A stretch of 64,000 bases of DNA from Campylorhamphus procurvoides (Eukaryota; Chordata; Aves; Passeriformes; Dendrocolaptidae), in the NCBI GenBank assembly GCA_013396655.1, contig WBMV01008321.1, forward strand, positions 812,644 through 876,643, in the 5' to 3' direction. This document shows, in pieces, positions 1-13,700 of the stretch; the stretch's first letter is position 1, and every line of letters starts with the position of its first letter. The notes under the pieces are model-generated. The model saw only the letters and a program-made list of their open reading frames with translations, ran no database searches and was not told the DNA's origin. The position numbers and the translations under genes are program-made.

Positions 1-3000
1 AAATAAACAATCACAGGAAACAGGCATATCAGAACAGTTGCAACTGTCCTGAGTTTTAGACAAAAAAGAATAGACCTAATAGGTCTTAGTAATGAAATAC
101 CACTATAACTTAAGTTTTCGCAAGTTATTCTGCATCTCCAAAATAATTTTTCTTAATAAAAGGTCCACTTTTCCATTTTTTGTGCATATACTGAGAGCTT
201 TCACTACTCAATAGCTTAAAAACATAGTGCATACGAGTAGCTGGAGCAATATGTATACCATAATTTAGTTTTTCTAAAACCACTCTTCTTTCGTTAGCCA
301 GATTTAAAGAAATACACCTTTCAGAAATCTCTCTGAAACTTCTATATGAAAAACATGCTCTCTTAACATTCATCACCTTAAGTACCAAAAGACAGTATGG
401 TTATATATGAACTTTTAGAGCCTTTTTCTTTCATATTCCCTTGATTCATGGCTGTTCATGCAGGACAACTTGCATTCATGAAAGAAATGTTATGGGCCAT
501 CATGTTAAAAAGCTACAAATTTTCATCAAGCAATGTGATCTGCTCCTCTGTTTATGATTAGAGTTATCATTTCTATTTTTTTACAGGGGGGAAAAAAAAA
601 GAAACCGAAAAGCCCAATTCAGGGAGTCCTTCAATTGGTATTTCTCTGCTTAGAATAAATATGACATGTAGAAGTAGCAACAGCAATGCTATTGCAGATG
701 TTCTGTCCTATATCAGGTCTTGGAACCAAAGACACTTTATGTGGAATATGTGCATGTTGCTATGTATATATGCTAAACACATATGATGTCCTCAGACTAG
801 AATGTGATGTGAAAACTGTTGTGGGAACAAAACCAAAACTTTATGCAATTTAGCTGCAATGAAAACTACAGTAAATTATAGCCTGAACTAGAAGAATTAT
901 TCGTTGTGTCTTAGTATTAAAAGCAATCAAAGCATTTTTGACTTCGAAGAAAGAGTAGGTTTTGAAAAGGTTGTTACATCAAATTTAGAATGTAGTGATC
1001 CTGCTGGTTTGACAAGAAAATTTTGTGTGGCAAGTAAAGAAAGGGGTCTTCAGACATCCTAATCTATACATGGACCTTTCTACTTTAACTCAATTCGTTT
1101 TTTTTCAAAACGTGTTCAGTAGATTTGATTTCACTCCATCGAAGAACATATGTGCTGAAACTTCAGATGTTGCCACAAAATTCGATTTTCATCCTTTGGT
1201 CAGATCTACCCATAATTTCTTGCCTGAATCCTTTTCAGTGGCAAATGAAAACAAAAATGTTAATGATTACATGCAAATGTCTGGTTTTTTTTTTCTTTTC
1301 TTTTAAACTGTGTGCAGTTTAAAATAAGAAAAGTTAGGGGTGTATTTCTGCTAACCAAAATTCATATGCTGTGTTAACTTTTACTGCATGACTTCCTGAA
1401 TTTTTTAGCAGGGGAAACTGCTTGAGACAGTGCCCATAACCACACCATTTCTGAATGAGTGAGATTCTTATGCAAGTAGCTTTCTTAAGCAAAAATGAAG
1501 ACTGGTATTTTGAAAAAAAGAGCTGCTGCCTTTGTGAACAAGAGAAGACACAGATACAAGAAATATTCAGAACCGGATTTCATAGGTATTTCAGCAGAAG
1601 GATCCATTCAAAGTTAAATCTATATAGATGTTAACAGTAGTGTAGCCTTTCCCCCAAAGAACACATTAAAATTTACATCATGGCTTGATGACACAGAATG
1701 TTCAGTAGCAATGCTGATTTAAAACCTCTGAGCTTTTTCCCTTGTCTCTTGACAAAATTTGCTGCCAGTCTCATTATGTTGACAACTCATGGGGTTGTGC
1801 TGTGAACATTTCATAGAACCTGAAAAAACAACCCTCTCCCTTTTTCTTTTTCCCCTGATTTTTTTGGTTTTGTTTTTAAGGATGACAAGGGAGAGAAAAC
1901 AGGAAGCAAGAGCAAGACCCACACCCAAGATTCACAGTAGTATCCTCAAACTCCAATGGGCTTTTAGTTCAGAGACTGACACACACAACATGCCCTCTGC
2001 CATTTCAAACACTGTCAGCCTGAAGAAATGGGATGACAATAGCAGACTCAGGAAGAACAATTCTGAGAGCAAGCACATACCAAAACAAAACATACCACCT
2101 ACTTTAGTGAGCAAATATCATCCCATAATCTCTCCACAGAAGATACTAGGGCTAGGTTTTTCCATCTCCTGCTGCTCTTTCAAAGGGGAAGGGAAAGAAT
2201 ACCTTCAGCCAATCCCAGGACAACATGAAGGAAGAGATCAAAAAGAGATGACACATTAGGAATTTTTTAGAGAGTCCACTGGAATGGGAAGAGGCAAAGA
2301 TTCAACCAGCACAACGAATTTCTGACAGTACAGGTAAAAAGGCACTGCTTACACTCTTAAATGTTGCAGGTACCGTCTCTCTCACTCCATGAACTCTGTA
2401 ACGAGCACTTGAGGAAGCTATTTCCATACAAGCAATAATTTTTGTGACCAACATGTGAAAGAGAGGATCTTCTCAGATGTAAGTGTTCAAATAGAACATG
2501 TCCCTTTGAGTTTATATCAGAAGGTGACAAGTAAAGAAGGGTTGTGCACATTATAAGAATAGAATTGCACTGCGTAGCAGTGATTCAAGTAGCAACCTTT
2601 GTGATATGGTTACACTCAAGATCATTCCCAGGAGGAGTGTCTCAGCCCTACCAAAACAAAGATACAACTGTATAAATTACAGTGATTATGATTTGAATTA
2701 TAATGGAAGATATCTGTAATGGTGATCTAAGTAGGGCTCTCTGCAGAGGTTGCCTAATAAAAAAAGTGTATTCTGGTCTGAAATCTGAAAGCCATGATCT
2801 TGGAAAACTGTTTTAATATGGAACAAATCTTCAAGGTAGTGATCTGAAAGTAAAGCAGTCACACACCTTTGATGAAGACGACTGTGGTAAGGCTTGTTTA
2901 ACTGGTCTATTATTTATATAAATCTGTTTAATTCTTCTTTACAACTTGTTTATTAAACAGACATATAAGAATGATCCACACATATTTGCAGCTAAAGGTT

Positions 3001-4961
3001 CAAATGAGGTTAACTTTAAGTATGCATTCCTTTTTCTTGTTTGTTTCCCTTTTCTTCAAAGGGTCAATAAAAAGTGGAATAAAGACATCTTAGCTGTCAG
3101 AAATCTCCAACTCTGTGGCTACTGGCTGCAACCTTACTCAAATAAAAAATATAAGGCAGTTTACAAGAGAGCACCGTTGGTGCAGAAAGTTTTCTTTTAA
3201 TTAAAAGTAACTGTCTGCAACTTTGAAGGACAGCTGTCGACAAGATTGTCTGTCAGGAGAACACTACTTATTGACATGCACTTGAAAGAGAAAGCCCAAG
3301 TACACAGAGGTACAACCGTGACATATTTCAGAGGGAGGGGCTGATTTTGTTTTCAAGGTAAAGATATAAAAAAATATACTTTAAAAGTTTGAACAACATC
3401 GATTTAGAGAGAACAAAACAAAATGGTCTAAAACATAGAACAAAGAATTCATTTCTAATTTAATATGTAGTAGCTACTCCTATAAATTTTACACCACAAA
3501 CTCCTTGTTCTATAATCAGAAAGAAAACACTGTAATTTGGTTGTAGCTATGCTTCTTATCTAAAAAACCAGAATTTTGCCTTTAAATTAAAAGCTCACTG
3601 ATAAAAGAACAGTGAACAGTTCTTCCAAAGACACAGCTGAAGACAGTGATCTTAAAGAAGGGACAAAAAGAAAAGGTCTACTTTATAGGACCATTTGCAG
3701 GAAATATCATGTTGTGATAAATTCTAGGAGATTTATTGCTTATGCAAAATACCTATTTGTTAAATATGAATGTGTTAGTCTTAATAGCTTCCATTTTTCT
3801 TAGGCTCTCCTATCTTTCAAAAGATTCTGACTTAGAAAAACACAGAAGATTTGTTATGATGAAAATGGCCTAGCTCATAAATGCCTTAATTAAAGGAATA
3901 TGATCAACTTAGAACAGCTTGTACATAGATATATAATAGATTGTTTTTTCTGTTCTCCTAAGCAGCATTTTAGTAAATATAAAGTTTTTTCCTGGGAAAC
4001 CACATATGTATTTTGTTTACTTTGTATATTTGACAGCTGTTCGGTTTAAATTTATTTCACTAGATACTCTCTGTGTAGCACTGCACAAGTGTGCTCTCCA
4101 TTTCTCAATTTTTTTAGAGCTTTCAAAAAGTAACAATGAAAGAACCTTTTTTCACAATAGAAAAATCACTATAAATCAGCAAAAAGTGGCACACAGGCTA
4201 AAGGGCAGAGAGAGGACCTGCAAGTTCTTTTAACAGAGTTGACAGTATACTTTTCATTTTGCAGTAAATTTCAACTGAGATATTTAAACCGTTATTTTTA
4301 ATGTTTCCAGCCAGTGTATGTGAAAAATACAGACTAGACTGCTAGCCTGAAGAATAGTGTCGAGAAGCATTTTGTTACCCTTGACCTTGTCTGAAAGCTT
4401 ATTTTCCAGAGACCCCTTGTTTTCTGAGAACTTCCTAGCAAAAATGCATTAACAATGAGTTCTGGTCTGTATCATCCTGCAATACCACTTGTCTTGCACA
4501 GAAATGAAAACAAAAATGCTTACTTGCGTAACCCACAATGCCATTTTCTTTTTGTTCCCATGGTCTTTGGTCTCGGTTAATATGCTTATCAAAAGAACAT
4601 TGGAATGTTACCAGCTTTGCTTGAAATAAGCAATATGGCCTCTTAAAAGAAAATAAGACTGTCCACTTCTCCCTTGATTTAGCTACTTAAAGACTTTTAT
4701 TTTTATTAAGTAGCCAACAAAAATCATAACTAACAAATCAATAGGGTAAGGCTGAGACTATTAGCAAAGGTTCAGCTCAGGTGGCCCAAACACTTCTTTG
4801 TTATTTGCAAGAATGTGTTCCAAATAAAAACTCTCTGCAGCCTTAGACATCAGCTACAGTCATTTACACTGACCTAAGAGTCTCATCCAGAGCCTGTTAA
4901 ACCATGTAAGACTGAAGGCCCTTCAGCAGCAAGTGTCCTTTGTAGTCTGCTCTCTTTTTAG
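1..4961. other. Unique-looking non-coding DNA
   Basis: No gene or repeat family is recognised. It holds a purine run at 585-606 (G6 then A9). The longest plus-strand open frame of the window is also here (1789-2259, 156 codons, composition not protein-like, no recognised domain), together with a short symmetric CTTTTAATTAAAAG at 3194-3207. Confidence 0.6.
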
Positions 4962-5006
4962 CCACAGTCTCCGAACGGAATCCTCTCACATGCATCTCCT
5001 TCACAG
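4962..5006 (+). other. Weak candidate exon (45 bases, good splice sites)
   Basis: A pyrimidine-rich run ending TCTCTTTTTAG at 4951-4961 precedes 45 bases that end in CAG and are followed by GTAAGA at 5007, close to the ideal donor. All three phases are open, so the frame gives no support. Phase 0 would read PQSPNGILSHASPSQ. A TAG within the pyrimidine stretch (4942-4944) weakens the acceptor. Long introns contain many such pseudo-exons, so this is listed only as a site to test against transcripts. Confidence 0.2.
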
Positions 5007-5230
5007 GTAAGAACATGGGGGTGCAAGTCAGTACAGCCAGACAATTACTTCTCTGGTCAGTTCATTTGTCTGAAGGCATTTTCATCCTGTGCTCCCTCCT
5101 TCCTTTGCCTTTTTATCCCATTATCATATGAAGTGAATCCATTCCTTGGTTACTAATCTTTAAAGCACAGGTACAAATCATTTGAGAACAAAGGTGTCCT
5201 AAGAACCAATATAACACCTTGATCTAACAC

Positions 5231-5331
5231 ATAAAAAACCCAAAAACAAACAAACAAAAAACAACAAAACAAACAAACCAAAAAAAAAACCCAAAACAAA
5301 CAAAGACAAACAAGGAAAAATAAAAAAAAGG
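5231..5331. repeat. A/C-rich low-complexity tract
   Basis: About 100 bases made almost only of A and C in words such as CAAACAAACAAAAAACAACA. It produces a spurious Phe/Cys/Leu/Val-rich open frame on the minus strand. One of at least eight tracts of the same type in the window. Confidence 0.9.
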
Positions 5332-5762
5332 AAGTCCAAGAGACTCCAAAGGATTTACTTAAATAATGGAAAGGTGCAGCAAGTTTGTCTTGAACCATCT
5401 GCTTTGCTGCTATATGGGTCTTTCCCTGTATTAATGCCTTTTGTGTGGTTTGATCAACATTTAGACAAGAGAGACCATTCCCTGCATCCATGTTTCTGAA
5501 TTTTAATTGGAGTTCAATGATTCTGTATCCTGATGGCTTGGAAGTTGAGAATATAGCTGGACTTTTCCCTGCCCTCAGGGAAAAATTAGACTTTTCCCAT
5601 TCGAATGTAACACTTATGCCACCCTGTCTAGTAGGGCAGATTTTTCTGACCTATATTTAAGCAATAAGGCATGACAGGTAGTGCATTTTCTGAGGATTAT
5701 TATAAGTCTAGAGTAGTGTGAAAAGGCAAGAAGCTGAAGACTTTCCTGTAAATGTCTTTTTG

Positions 5763-5789
5763 CTATTATGAAATAGAATTTCATAATAG
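5763..5789. repeat. Near-perfect short hairpin (12-base arms, 3-base loop)
   Basis: CTATTATGAAAT at 5763-5774 is followed by AGA and then ATTTCATAATAG at 5778-5789, the exact reverse complement of the first arm. The stem is AT-rich. It could form a small cruciform or be the scar of a template-switch mutation. It is too short for a microRNA precursor. Confidence 0.9.
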
Positions 5790-6577
5790 ATAGAGGGAGA
5801 AAGAGGGAGTAGGAGAGGCAGAGTCCTGCACTTAAAGGGTATTATAGACATGGCTGTGACATCACTGACAGTCAGGAAGCTCTGACTATGTTCAGACTTT
5901 TAAAGCCATTCTATAATCACAGTCAAAGGAGAATTTTACCATCAAACCTTGCATCAATATTGTTTGTAGTGATTTGCCTTTAAATATTATCAATGACTTT
6001 GGATACAACTAAAACAAGCCTTTGAATACTTTTGCTTTAAGAGAGTAAAGTGGACAGTGTTTTAATATGATTAAGAGCTACCTCTGCTCGTAAAGCTTGA
6101 TCTCAAATCCACAGGTCAGCTACTGCTAAATACAGAATAACAGGATAAAGCAGTTATTGGAGCTTCTGTTGAGGTCCTCCACAGAACTTGAACATACTTT
6201 TCTACTTTCTGAAAAATTACTACTAGAAATACCCAAAGCAAAGGATTTGACTGAAGAATAAGCAGATAACTGTGTCTGTGTGCAGGAAACCTATTTAATC
6301 AGTATTTGTTTTATTACAAAATTTAATAATTTTCTTTTGTTTACCTGTTCAGCTACACATGCTACAAATTACAGTTGTTTTTCAGATACTGTGACTATAA
6401 ATTAAAAGGATTTTTTTTTTCTGGTCACTTTTATTCATTATCAGCAATATAGTAAAATAAGATATTTTGAATATAAAAAAGTCATTAAACAAATTAGAAC
6501 CTGGAATACAATAATACTAACTGCTTTCTCAGATCTGTGCCCAGAGGGCATTATAGACTTAATTTACCATAAAATAT

Positions 6578-6630
6578 TGGTGGTGGTTTTGTTGGTTTTT
6601 TTTCTGTTGGGGCTTTGGTTGGTTGGTTTC
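6578..6630. repeat. T/G-rich low-complexity tract
   Basis: TGGTGGTGGTTTTGTTGG and GGTTGGTTGGTTTC words over about 50 bases. Confidence 0.8.
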
Positions 6631-9600
6631 TGTTATTTGCAGTGTGGAATCAGACAACATTTAGAATAAAAAATTACTTGGGTTTTCAAGCTAATACATA
6701 CCCCTCCACACACACTTCTCCCATCACTCCGCAATCTTTTATTATGGAAGGTCAAACTGAACTTCTCCCTTTGGTTTATGACATATAATTTTACCATCAA
6801 GATAACCTAAAATTAAGCTTGTAGTCTGCAACCTCGTTTAACCAAAATAAATTATCCTACAGTGAGCCAGCGTTTCCATAAGGGTTCTCCAGCCATTATG
6901 CAGGACTTGGCCTACCACAGAGTTAGGTCATGATGAATGCTGGCCACAAACATTTTAGGAGTTCAACATCCACAAAACCCAGCTTCACTGTGGGACAAAA
7001 ACGTTGTTTCCCTACCTTTGGTAGCACAGGCTTTCACTTCTGACACTTTTCCCTAAACCTGCCTACAGGAAGGATGTGCAAAACCCTATCACCAAACAAC
7101 AGCTTTACAAAAGGAGATAATTAATTTCCTATAACGTGATTAAAGAGTGCTCTTCTAAGCTTAACGCAGTACATGAGAATATGGAACAACTGGTAACCTT
7201 TCAACTATGTGCATACTTTTCCTTACAAGAAATTCAGCTTGTATCCTGAGTCCAGTAAAGCATGAGTAGAAGAGAAGAGAGATGAAATCCCAGTAACATC
7301 TTTCAACATACAGTTTCTGTCTATCTGTAGAGAGGCCAGAATTCTCAGTAATTTTCATCTGTCAGAGTTTAAGAAAGAAGTTGTCTCAATCTCTCATAGG
7401 TGAAATTCCAACATTCTCTGAAGTTTCAGGGGGTTTTGTTTGGTTTTGTTTTCAAAAAAAGGAAACTAAAATGAAAATGAATCTTTGGGTTTCTACACGG
7501 ATCTACATTTTCTAATTATTGAAGTTTTGTCACTAGATCAAAACAAAAACCTAAACAAGTTGAATGAGGACTTGGGGAATTACCTGAAGCATATTCACAT
7601 ATTTGAAGAGCTTCAACAGACTTCTATTACACTGTTATATCTTAAATAAAATTGCTTACTACAGAACTTCCAAACTGAAATTATTTCATATCAGATATTA
7701 TGTCTTATCCTTTCTTTAACAAACCTCCATAGATTGTCCTTTACTTACTGTCTCATTGAACCAAAACTTACACAAGACGGACCTAAGATGATTTGGCTCA
7801 AAACAAAGAGCTATGGGAATAATTATTGGTTTACATGTATTTTAAGTGAAGAAGTAGCAGATATTGTGAGAACTAGTGTGAGGTGAAGAAGAAACATGAA
7901 ATAACTGGTAAAAAATGGTAACACATGAGCAAGAAAATAATTAAGTGGAATGTAAGGAGAGCTCTCTGGGCTTCCCACTTCTTCCCCCAAACTACTGCTA
8001 TGGGCACCTCACAACTGTTTCCTAAATAAGAGGAACCTGCATGCTTATTTCCTTAAATATATTTATCACAATCCAGTAGAACTAATTGCGTACCACACAA
8101 AATAATCTTGGTCCAGAAGGGGCACATTCATAATATTTTACTTTGCATCCATCTTTCATCAGACACAATTTATCAGATATTGTCAAGTGCAACCACTGCT
8201 CTTCACATACGAAAAGAAAACAATCAACAGGCTGTATAATGTGTTCCTCTCTCACCATTTTGCACAGCATAGTGTGTTTCAGATTCAGTCTAAGCTGCCA
8301 AATACCAGGCCTTGGCATTTTAACTTCAGACACAAGGCACAGTGCTGAGCATCTATTAACATGAGACTACATACATCAGTTGCCATTCATGTATATAGGA
8401 AGCGAATGGTTCAGAATCTTAGTTGCTTCTCTACAGACATGGATTTTCCATATTTTCAAAACAGTTTTTCTTCAGCACAAGTAGTGATTTAAAGACATCA
8501 CCATAACATATATTACACATACAAAGAGACTTAATAGTTCGCAGTGCAACACCCATGCTGCTTCAGAATTCAGTAACAAATGGGGTCCAATCTAATTTTT
8601 TAATGGTCCACTAATGACTGAATCATCTTTTAGCAGAATTTTGCTCCTTAAGAGAATACATTACCTTGAGATTGGAAAATATGATGTAGAATCTATATTT
8701 TCATGCTTTTTACTTGGTTGTGAACCAGTGTGCTCCTATAGAAGAGCACTGAGTAATCGTGCAAAATAGGACCACCCAACATCTGTCTACATTCACTTGG
8801 AAGTCAGTTTTATATTCCTCTGCTAGAGGACTTGCAGGAAATTTATACCGAATACATGGGTGGGGTGGGATAGAATCCTTCCTCTTTGCTTAATCACATT
8901 CAGGGAAGAGCGATGATCCATTTTGTCTGGTTCTCTCCATTACTCTTTCTAAAATTAACTCACATCTGACATTATAACATATGTTAAATATTATGTAAGT
9001 GGTCTGTTCTATATTTGGTATATTCAGTCATAAATCCTGGCATGCACGCACACACACTCAAAAAAGTAATGCTGTGAGGGGGGGAAGAAAAAAAAAAAAG
9101 GCAAAAAGCCCACTCCAAAAATCCCCACAACCTTCTACAGACACAATGAAATTGGTAAAAGTTGGATTATTCCCCTTTCCTTACAAGTTCATAAAGGAGC
9201 TGTAATAATCCACTGACATGAAAACTCAGAAGATTTTATCCTCTAGGAAAAATACTTTGCAGGTGAATATGTTCTTTTATTTTGTAGAAATGGAATTTTC
9301 ACAGTCCAAGAAAGCTTAAGAGCTACAGTTACTTTTGCTGAAATAGGCTCCAGTCTGGCACAACCAAGGTGTGTCTGTAAGCACGTGAAGGCCAATACAT
9401 AACAGCTACAAAGAGTTAGGAGCTCCCTCCGTGCCTTCCTTGAAGTTCTTAATTTCTATTGTTTTGCCAAGAACATAAAGATATCTGTATATCTGGGAAA
9501 GTAAGGTTTTGGTTGGTAGGAAAATTTGGTTTTCTGAACTAACCTTTCAGCTTTCCCAGCATATTTCTCCAAAAGCTCCGCACTATTTAGTACAAAATTT

Positions 9601-10017
9601 CCAACACTCTCTTATATCAATATTATTGGTATCATATGATTTAGCATGGCTAAAATAAGATAGAGGCACTAAATTATGTACAGGACACCATTTTTGTTTT
9701 GAGGGCACTGGCTTTTCTTTATACCCACTGTTTTGAACTATTTAAGAGCTGGATTTCATACCACAAATGCCTGCATAGCTGTAGTGAACAGAGGGTCTAA
9801 CAGCTACAAAAATGCTTTGAGAGTTAGAGATGGTGTAAGAAGTATATCTTCCCTTCTGCTCCTTGGATATCATTTTCTGAAAATGGTTTGATAGTGCTGG
9901 ACATGCACGAGGTTCAGTTCTGACAGAATTTGCCTACAGGTGTGCCTCTCAAAGGACAGACATAGACAGATAAAATGAAGAGGGTAGCTACACAAAGGTT
10001 CAGGCTGTTCAATCAGC

Positions 10018-10270
10018 TGACAGCAAGGCACCTAAATATCTTCAGCAGAGGGATTAGATCGCTCAATTCTTTTATTTCAGGAGCTGTCAGGGGCAAGAAC
10101 AACTCAGAAAGTGGGATCCTGTCCAACAAGGGGACTTTGCCCACTCTCCTCTGAACCAAGAACCACTTATACAGAAACATCTGCTGTCTAGTTCTCCTGG
10201 CAGCTCAGAAGGCCTTGTTTCTCAGGAAGGTGGACCTGACACTTCGTTGTACTGCTCCAGAAAACAGCAT
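10018..10270. other. GC-elevated segment with an acceptor-like site
   Basis: Richer in G and C than its surroundings. TCAATTCTTTTATTTCAG at 10063-10080 resembles a splice acceptor, and the following frame is open for 36 codons before TAG. The possible donor AAG|GTGGAC near 10229 is poor. Probably not an exon. Confidence 0.3.
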
Positions 10271-10663
10271 ATGTATTTCTTTGATATTGGTGTTGATACC
10301 TGTGGCTCTAGCCTCAAGTACTTTTCCAGTGCTTTCTGGTAGTGTGCAGGACTGATACAGTTGCCTATAACTCAGGAAAATCTTGTCTGAACATTTCATC
10401 AACAAGGGCGGAATATAAAGATCTGTCACAGAAACTTGAGCAAGTAACAAGCTGTAAATCACCAGAAAGGATAGCTCTGTAATTAATTAATTCCTCCTAT
10501 CACAAGCTCTGAACTGAAATAACTGTTCTTAAAATGTGAACAAAACCACAGGTAAATAAATTTTTTTTCTGTAACAAAAGTAATCCAAAATCTACATTTA
10601 CATCTCCCTTATATCAAATTATTTCATAGCTATAATTATCTCCTAATTACATGTTTATTTCTG

Positions 10664-10711
10664 AATAGAATATTAGAATAAAATAAATAGAATAAAATAA
10701 TAGAATAAAAA
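10664..10711. repeat. Short AT-rich tandem array (AGAATAAAAT units)
   Basis: Three to four imperfect copies of TAGAATAAAATAA follow one another. This is a small low-complexity minisatellite. Confidence 0.8.
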
Positions 10712-13700
10712 TTACTCCTCTTCTTGGTCACTGGTGCTGAAAAAAACAACTTTATAACATTTAAAGCCACAATGAAATTTTCATATACCAGGGCTAACAC
10801 TGAGGTACATCAAAGCACAGTTGCAAAAGAGCACCAAAAGACTTACTCTGACCCACACAACAAAGAAGGACACTGTGAAAACTTGACTATATTCAGCTGC
10901 AGTTGGAGAGGGAATGGATAGTTCATATTCTACAGTGATTCTATCATGTTGAACTACTGTAAAAATATTAGAAAACATTGCCAGCATTGTTTGGAACAAG
11001 AAATATTTTGCAGTTTTTTTTGCTACAATATGAGAGATGATGGTCTAACATGATGGCTCAGAGCAGCAGAGATCAGGTTTTAGTCGGCATAGGCTGCAGG
11101 AATGAGAATTAAGCATGTAATAGCCTGCTTTCTCTTTCTTGACAGGCAGCTGGGCCTTCTACAAATGTTATTCTCTTACTACCATACGAGACACTTCAAA
11201 TACAGCACATGTAGATTTCCCCATCCTGCTGTAGCTGTTTTTTTGAATTAACAGTACCTAAGCTATTATACAAGAACAAAAGCTGCTCCTTAGTCACTGC
11301 TGAAAGCTAGTTTTCCATTGTCTTGCTACTCCAAATCAGCCAGAACCACTTGCATGGGCCTGTTTCCTTGAGTATGTGAAATGCTGACAATTATTATTAA
11401 CTGACCTAACAGTCATGTAGGCTCTGTTGCTGCCTCGTGGGCTGAGTCAGAGAGAAGGGAGCTAATTATCATAGGAGGGAGAACAGAGATTAAAGAGATA
11501 AAATTAGAAAAACAACATAAAGAGCGGTAGCCTGAAAGAACAACATAGACAGATACCTAGAGAAAGAAAAATGGAACCAAGAGTCCTGCTTTGACTTAAA
11601 AAAAGTTTGCTTCTGTTAAGAAATCTACTATAGCATCTTATGAACAAATTTCATTATATCAGAGAGACCCTGCATTCCAGTTTTGCGTATAAAAATATCT
11701 TCCTGTTACAGCAACATGGCTGTGGGAAATAAAAACTCTCATCAACTTGTAACGTGAAATGAGACAGTAAATTATTTCTTTTAAAGCCCTTCAAAGTATA
11801 TTTAATACACAATTTGAAGTCACAGAAGGCTTAAAAATATTATTTGCAGTATGGAACAAATGAAGGGAACAAAATTAATACTGGGTGGGTAGCACAAGTA
11901 GGGTGGAGTGACAATGATGAAGAATTATACAAGGAAGAAGGGAGCTGACTAGGTTCCTATATAGGTCACATCCAGATGTTTCAATGATTAGGGTTTTGTT
12001 CAAATGTATAGAAAATTTTTAAAGAAAACGTAATTTTTGTTGAAGTACAGGGATGGAGAGAGCAGGAAAAGGAGTAGAAGCCCTTGGGTGGATGCCACCT
12101 AAACTAGGCTTTTAGACTTAGCTCCTTTTCATTGGAATTGCTCCTTTCCCTCCTGCCCCCAGCTGGCAACTAACAGACATACATGAACACACAGACAACA
12201 TGCCAACACTCAGAGGATGTTGTAAAAAAGCTGCAGTCACAGGTGTTATTCCAACACATATAGAAAGGCCTTACTAATAGCTTTGAGAACAAGTTAACTG
12301 TGCTAAGGAGCAAAATCACAACCTTTTTGCCAGCTGTTAAACTGAAATCAACAAAGCTTCTATACTCAAGCAAAATAAAATCACAATCAAAAAACAAAAT
12401 GAAAAAGCAGGCCTATAATTTCATTTACTTCAGGCTTTCAGCTAAGTCATTCTTCAAGTTACTCCTCTTTCATTTATCAGCCACCTACTTTAAGACATAG
12501 TGTGCCTTGAATCTCTTTATTTAAGGCTTTCTCTTCACACAAAAATTGTATTGCCTAGTGAGTCTGGTGTAAGAAAATGGTGCAACCCCCCTCTTCCTCA
12601 ACATATAGACATACTTGCCCCTTATATATGCTTTTATATGTCTAGCTTCATGCCAATGAAAACAATCCATTTTTCATGTCAGTGAATGTCAGTGGCAGGC
12701 CTACATTCACAGGTATGAATTATTCCACTTCCTATCACCAAAAAAATATCAAATCTGAAGCAATCCTACTGTAACACCAGAATACGATGTATACAGACCA
12801 CTTTAGGGCAGATATAGTTAGACATATGAAAAAGATATGCATCCTAAAACCAACAAAATTTCATCTTCCAGAAAAAGATTAGTTAAAAAATGAGGAAAGA
12901 ATTAAATTCTGCTGAAAAATAACACAAGAGAACACAAATGCCCATTGTAACATATTTCTTTACAGAAATCTCTTAAAATGGAAAAATTTAATAATAACAA
13001 GTTAAAACACAGCTATAGAGAGACCAAAAATCACACTGGTTATGAAATACTCAAGAAGAGGTAAATTTCACAAACCCATACCCATAAAAAGAAAATATTA
13101 TTAGCAATGTTCTACTTGTATATCATATCTCTCAAAAGTCTAATCTGCTCAACAGATGCAATTGACAACAGCTCAACGCCGTCTTCAGCTGAAGTCCAGC
13201 AGTTCAGGAAAATATGTAAACTGCATTTTTGCATTTCTCAGTAATAATTTCTAAGTAATTATGATGTTCTTGGCAGATTTCCTATTTTTACTTACATGGG
13301 ATTCTTGGAATATTGGATTCCTATAGGACAGTACAGCACACAAATCTGTTCCTGTTTGATCTCCCATTCACTTGTACAGCAGAAGTTTGCTGAAAGCAGG
13401 ATCAAAGATTACTCAACTTTCTTCTTTTCCTGTTTTCCCTGATGACAATTCCTCACCAGAAGTTTGGATCTGGTTTTTATGTTTTTTTTTTTCTTTCTGT
13501 TGGGCAGCAACTTATTTTGTGCTATTCAACACCTGATCTGAATTTGTATAGCCAATTAGCAAAATGGCTACAGGTGTAGATGGAATTAAGCAACGCAGGT
13601 TTTCATTTTCCAGTGTTAAAATTCAGGTAAACTCTGGAGAAACCAAGCTCTCCGAGGCAAAGTAATCCCACTAATATGAGTCTCGCTGGTTCTTGTTAGC

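Larger units (their letters stand above)
5340..10017. other. Unique-looking non-coding DNA
   Basis: AT-rich sequence with the hairpin at 5763, the T/G tract at 6578, a smaller one at 7430-7456 and a purine run at 9076-9102 (G7, AA, G, A12). Nothing else is recognised. Confidence 0.6.

Noticed and set aside
1789..2259. Longest plus-strand open frame (156 codons)
   Set aside because: No recognised domain and no splice or promoter context. A frame of this length can occur by chance among 64 kb in six frames.
2271..2333. Exon-like 63 bases between TTTTTTAG and CAG|GTAAAA
   Set aside because: The acceptor has only a six-T run and purine-rich sequence before it, and the donor is mediocre. Probably chance.
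5153..5491. Minus-strand open frame with a hydrophobic Phe/Leu/Cys stretch that mimics a membrane segment
   Set aside because: The hydrophobic stretch is the translation of the A/C-rich tract. The same artefact recurs at 19450, 37646 and 63376.
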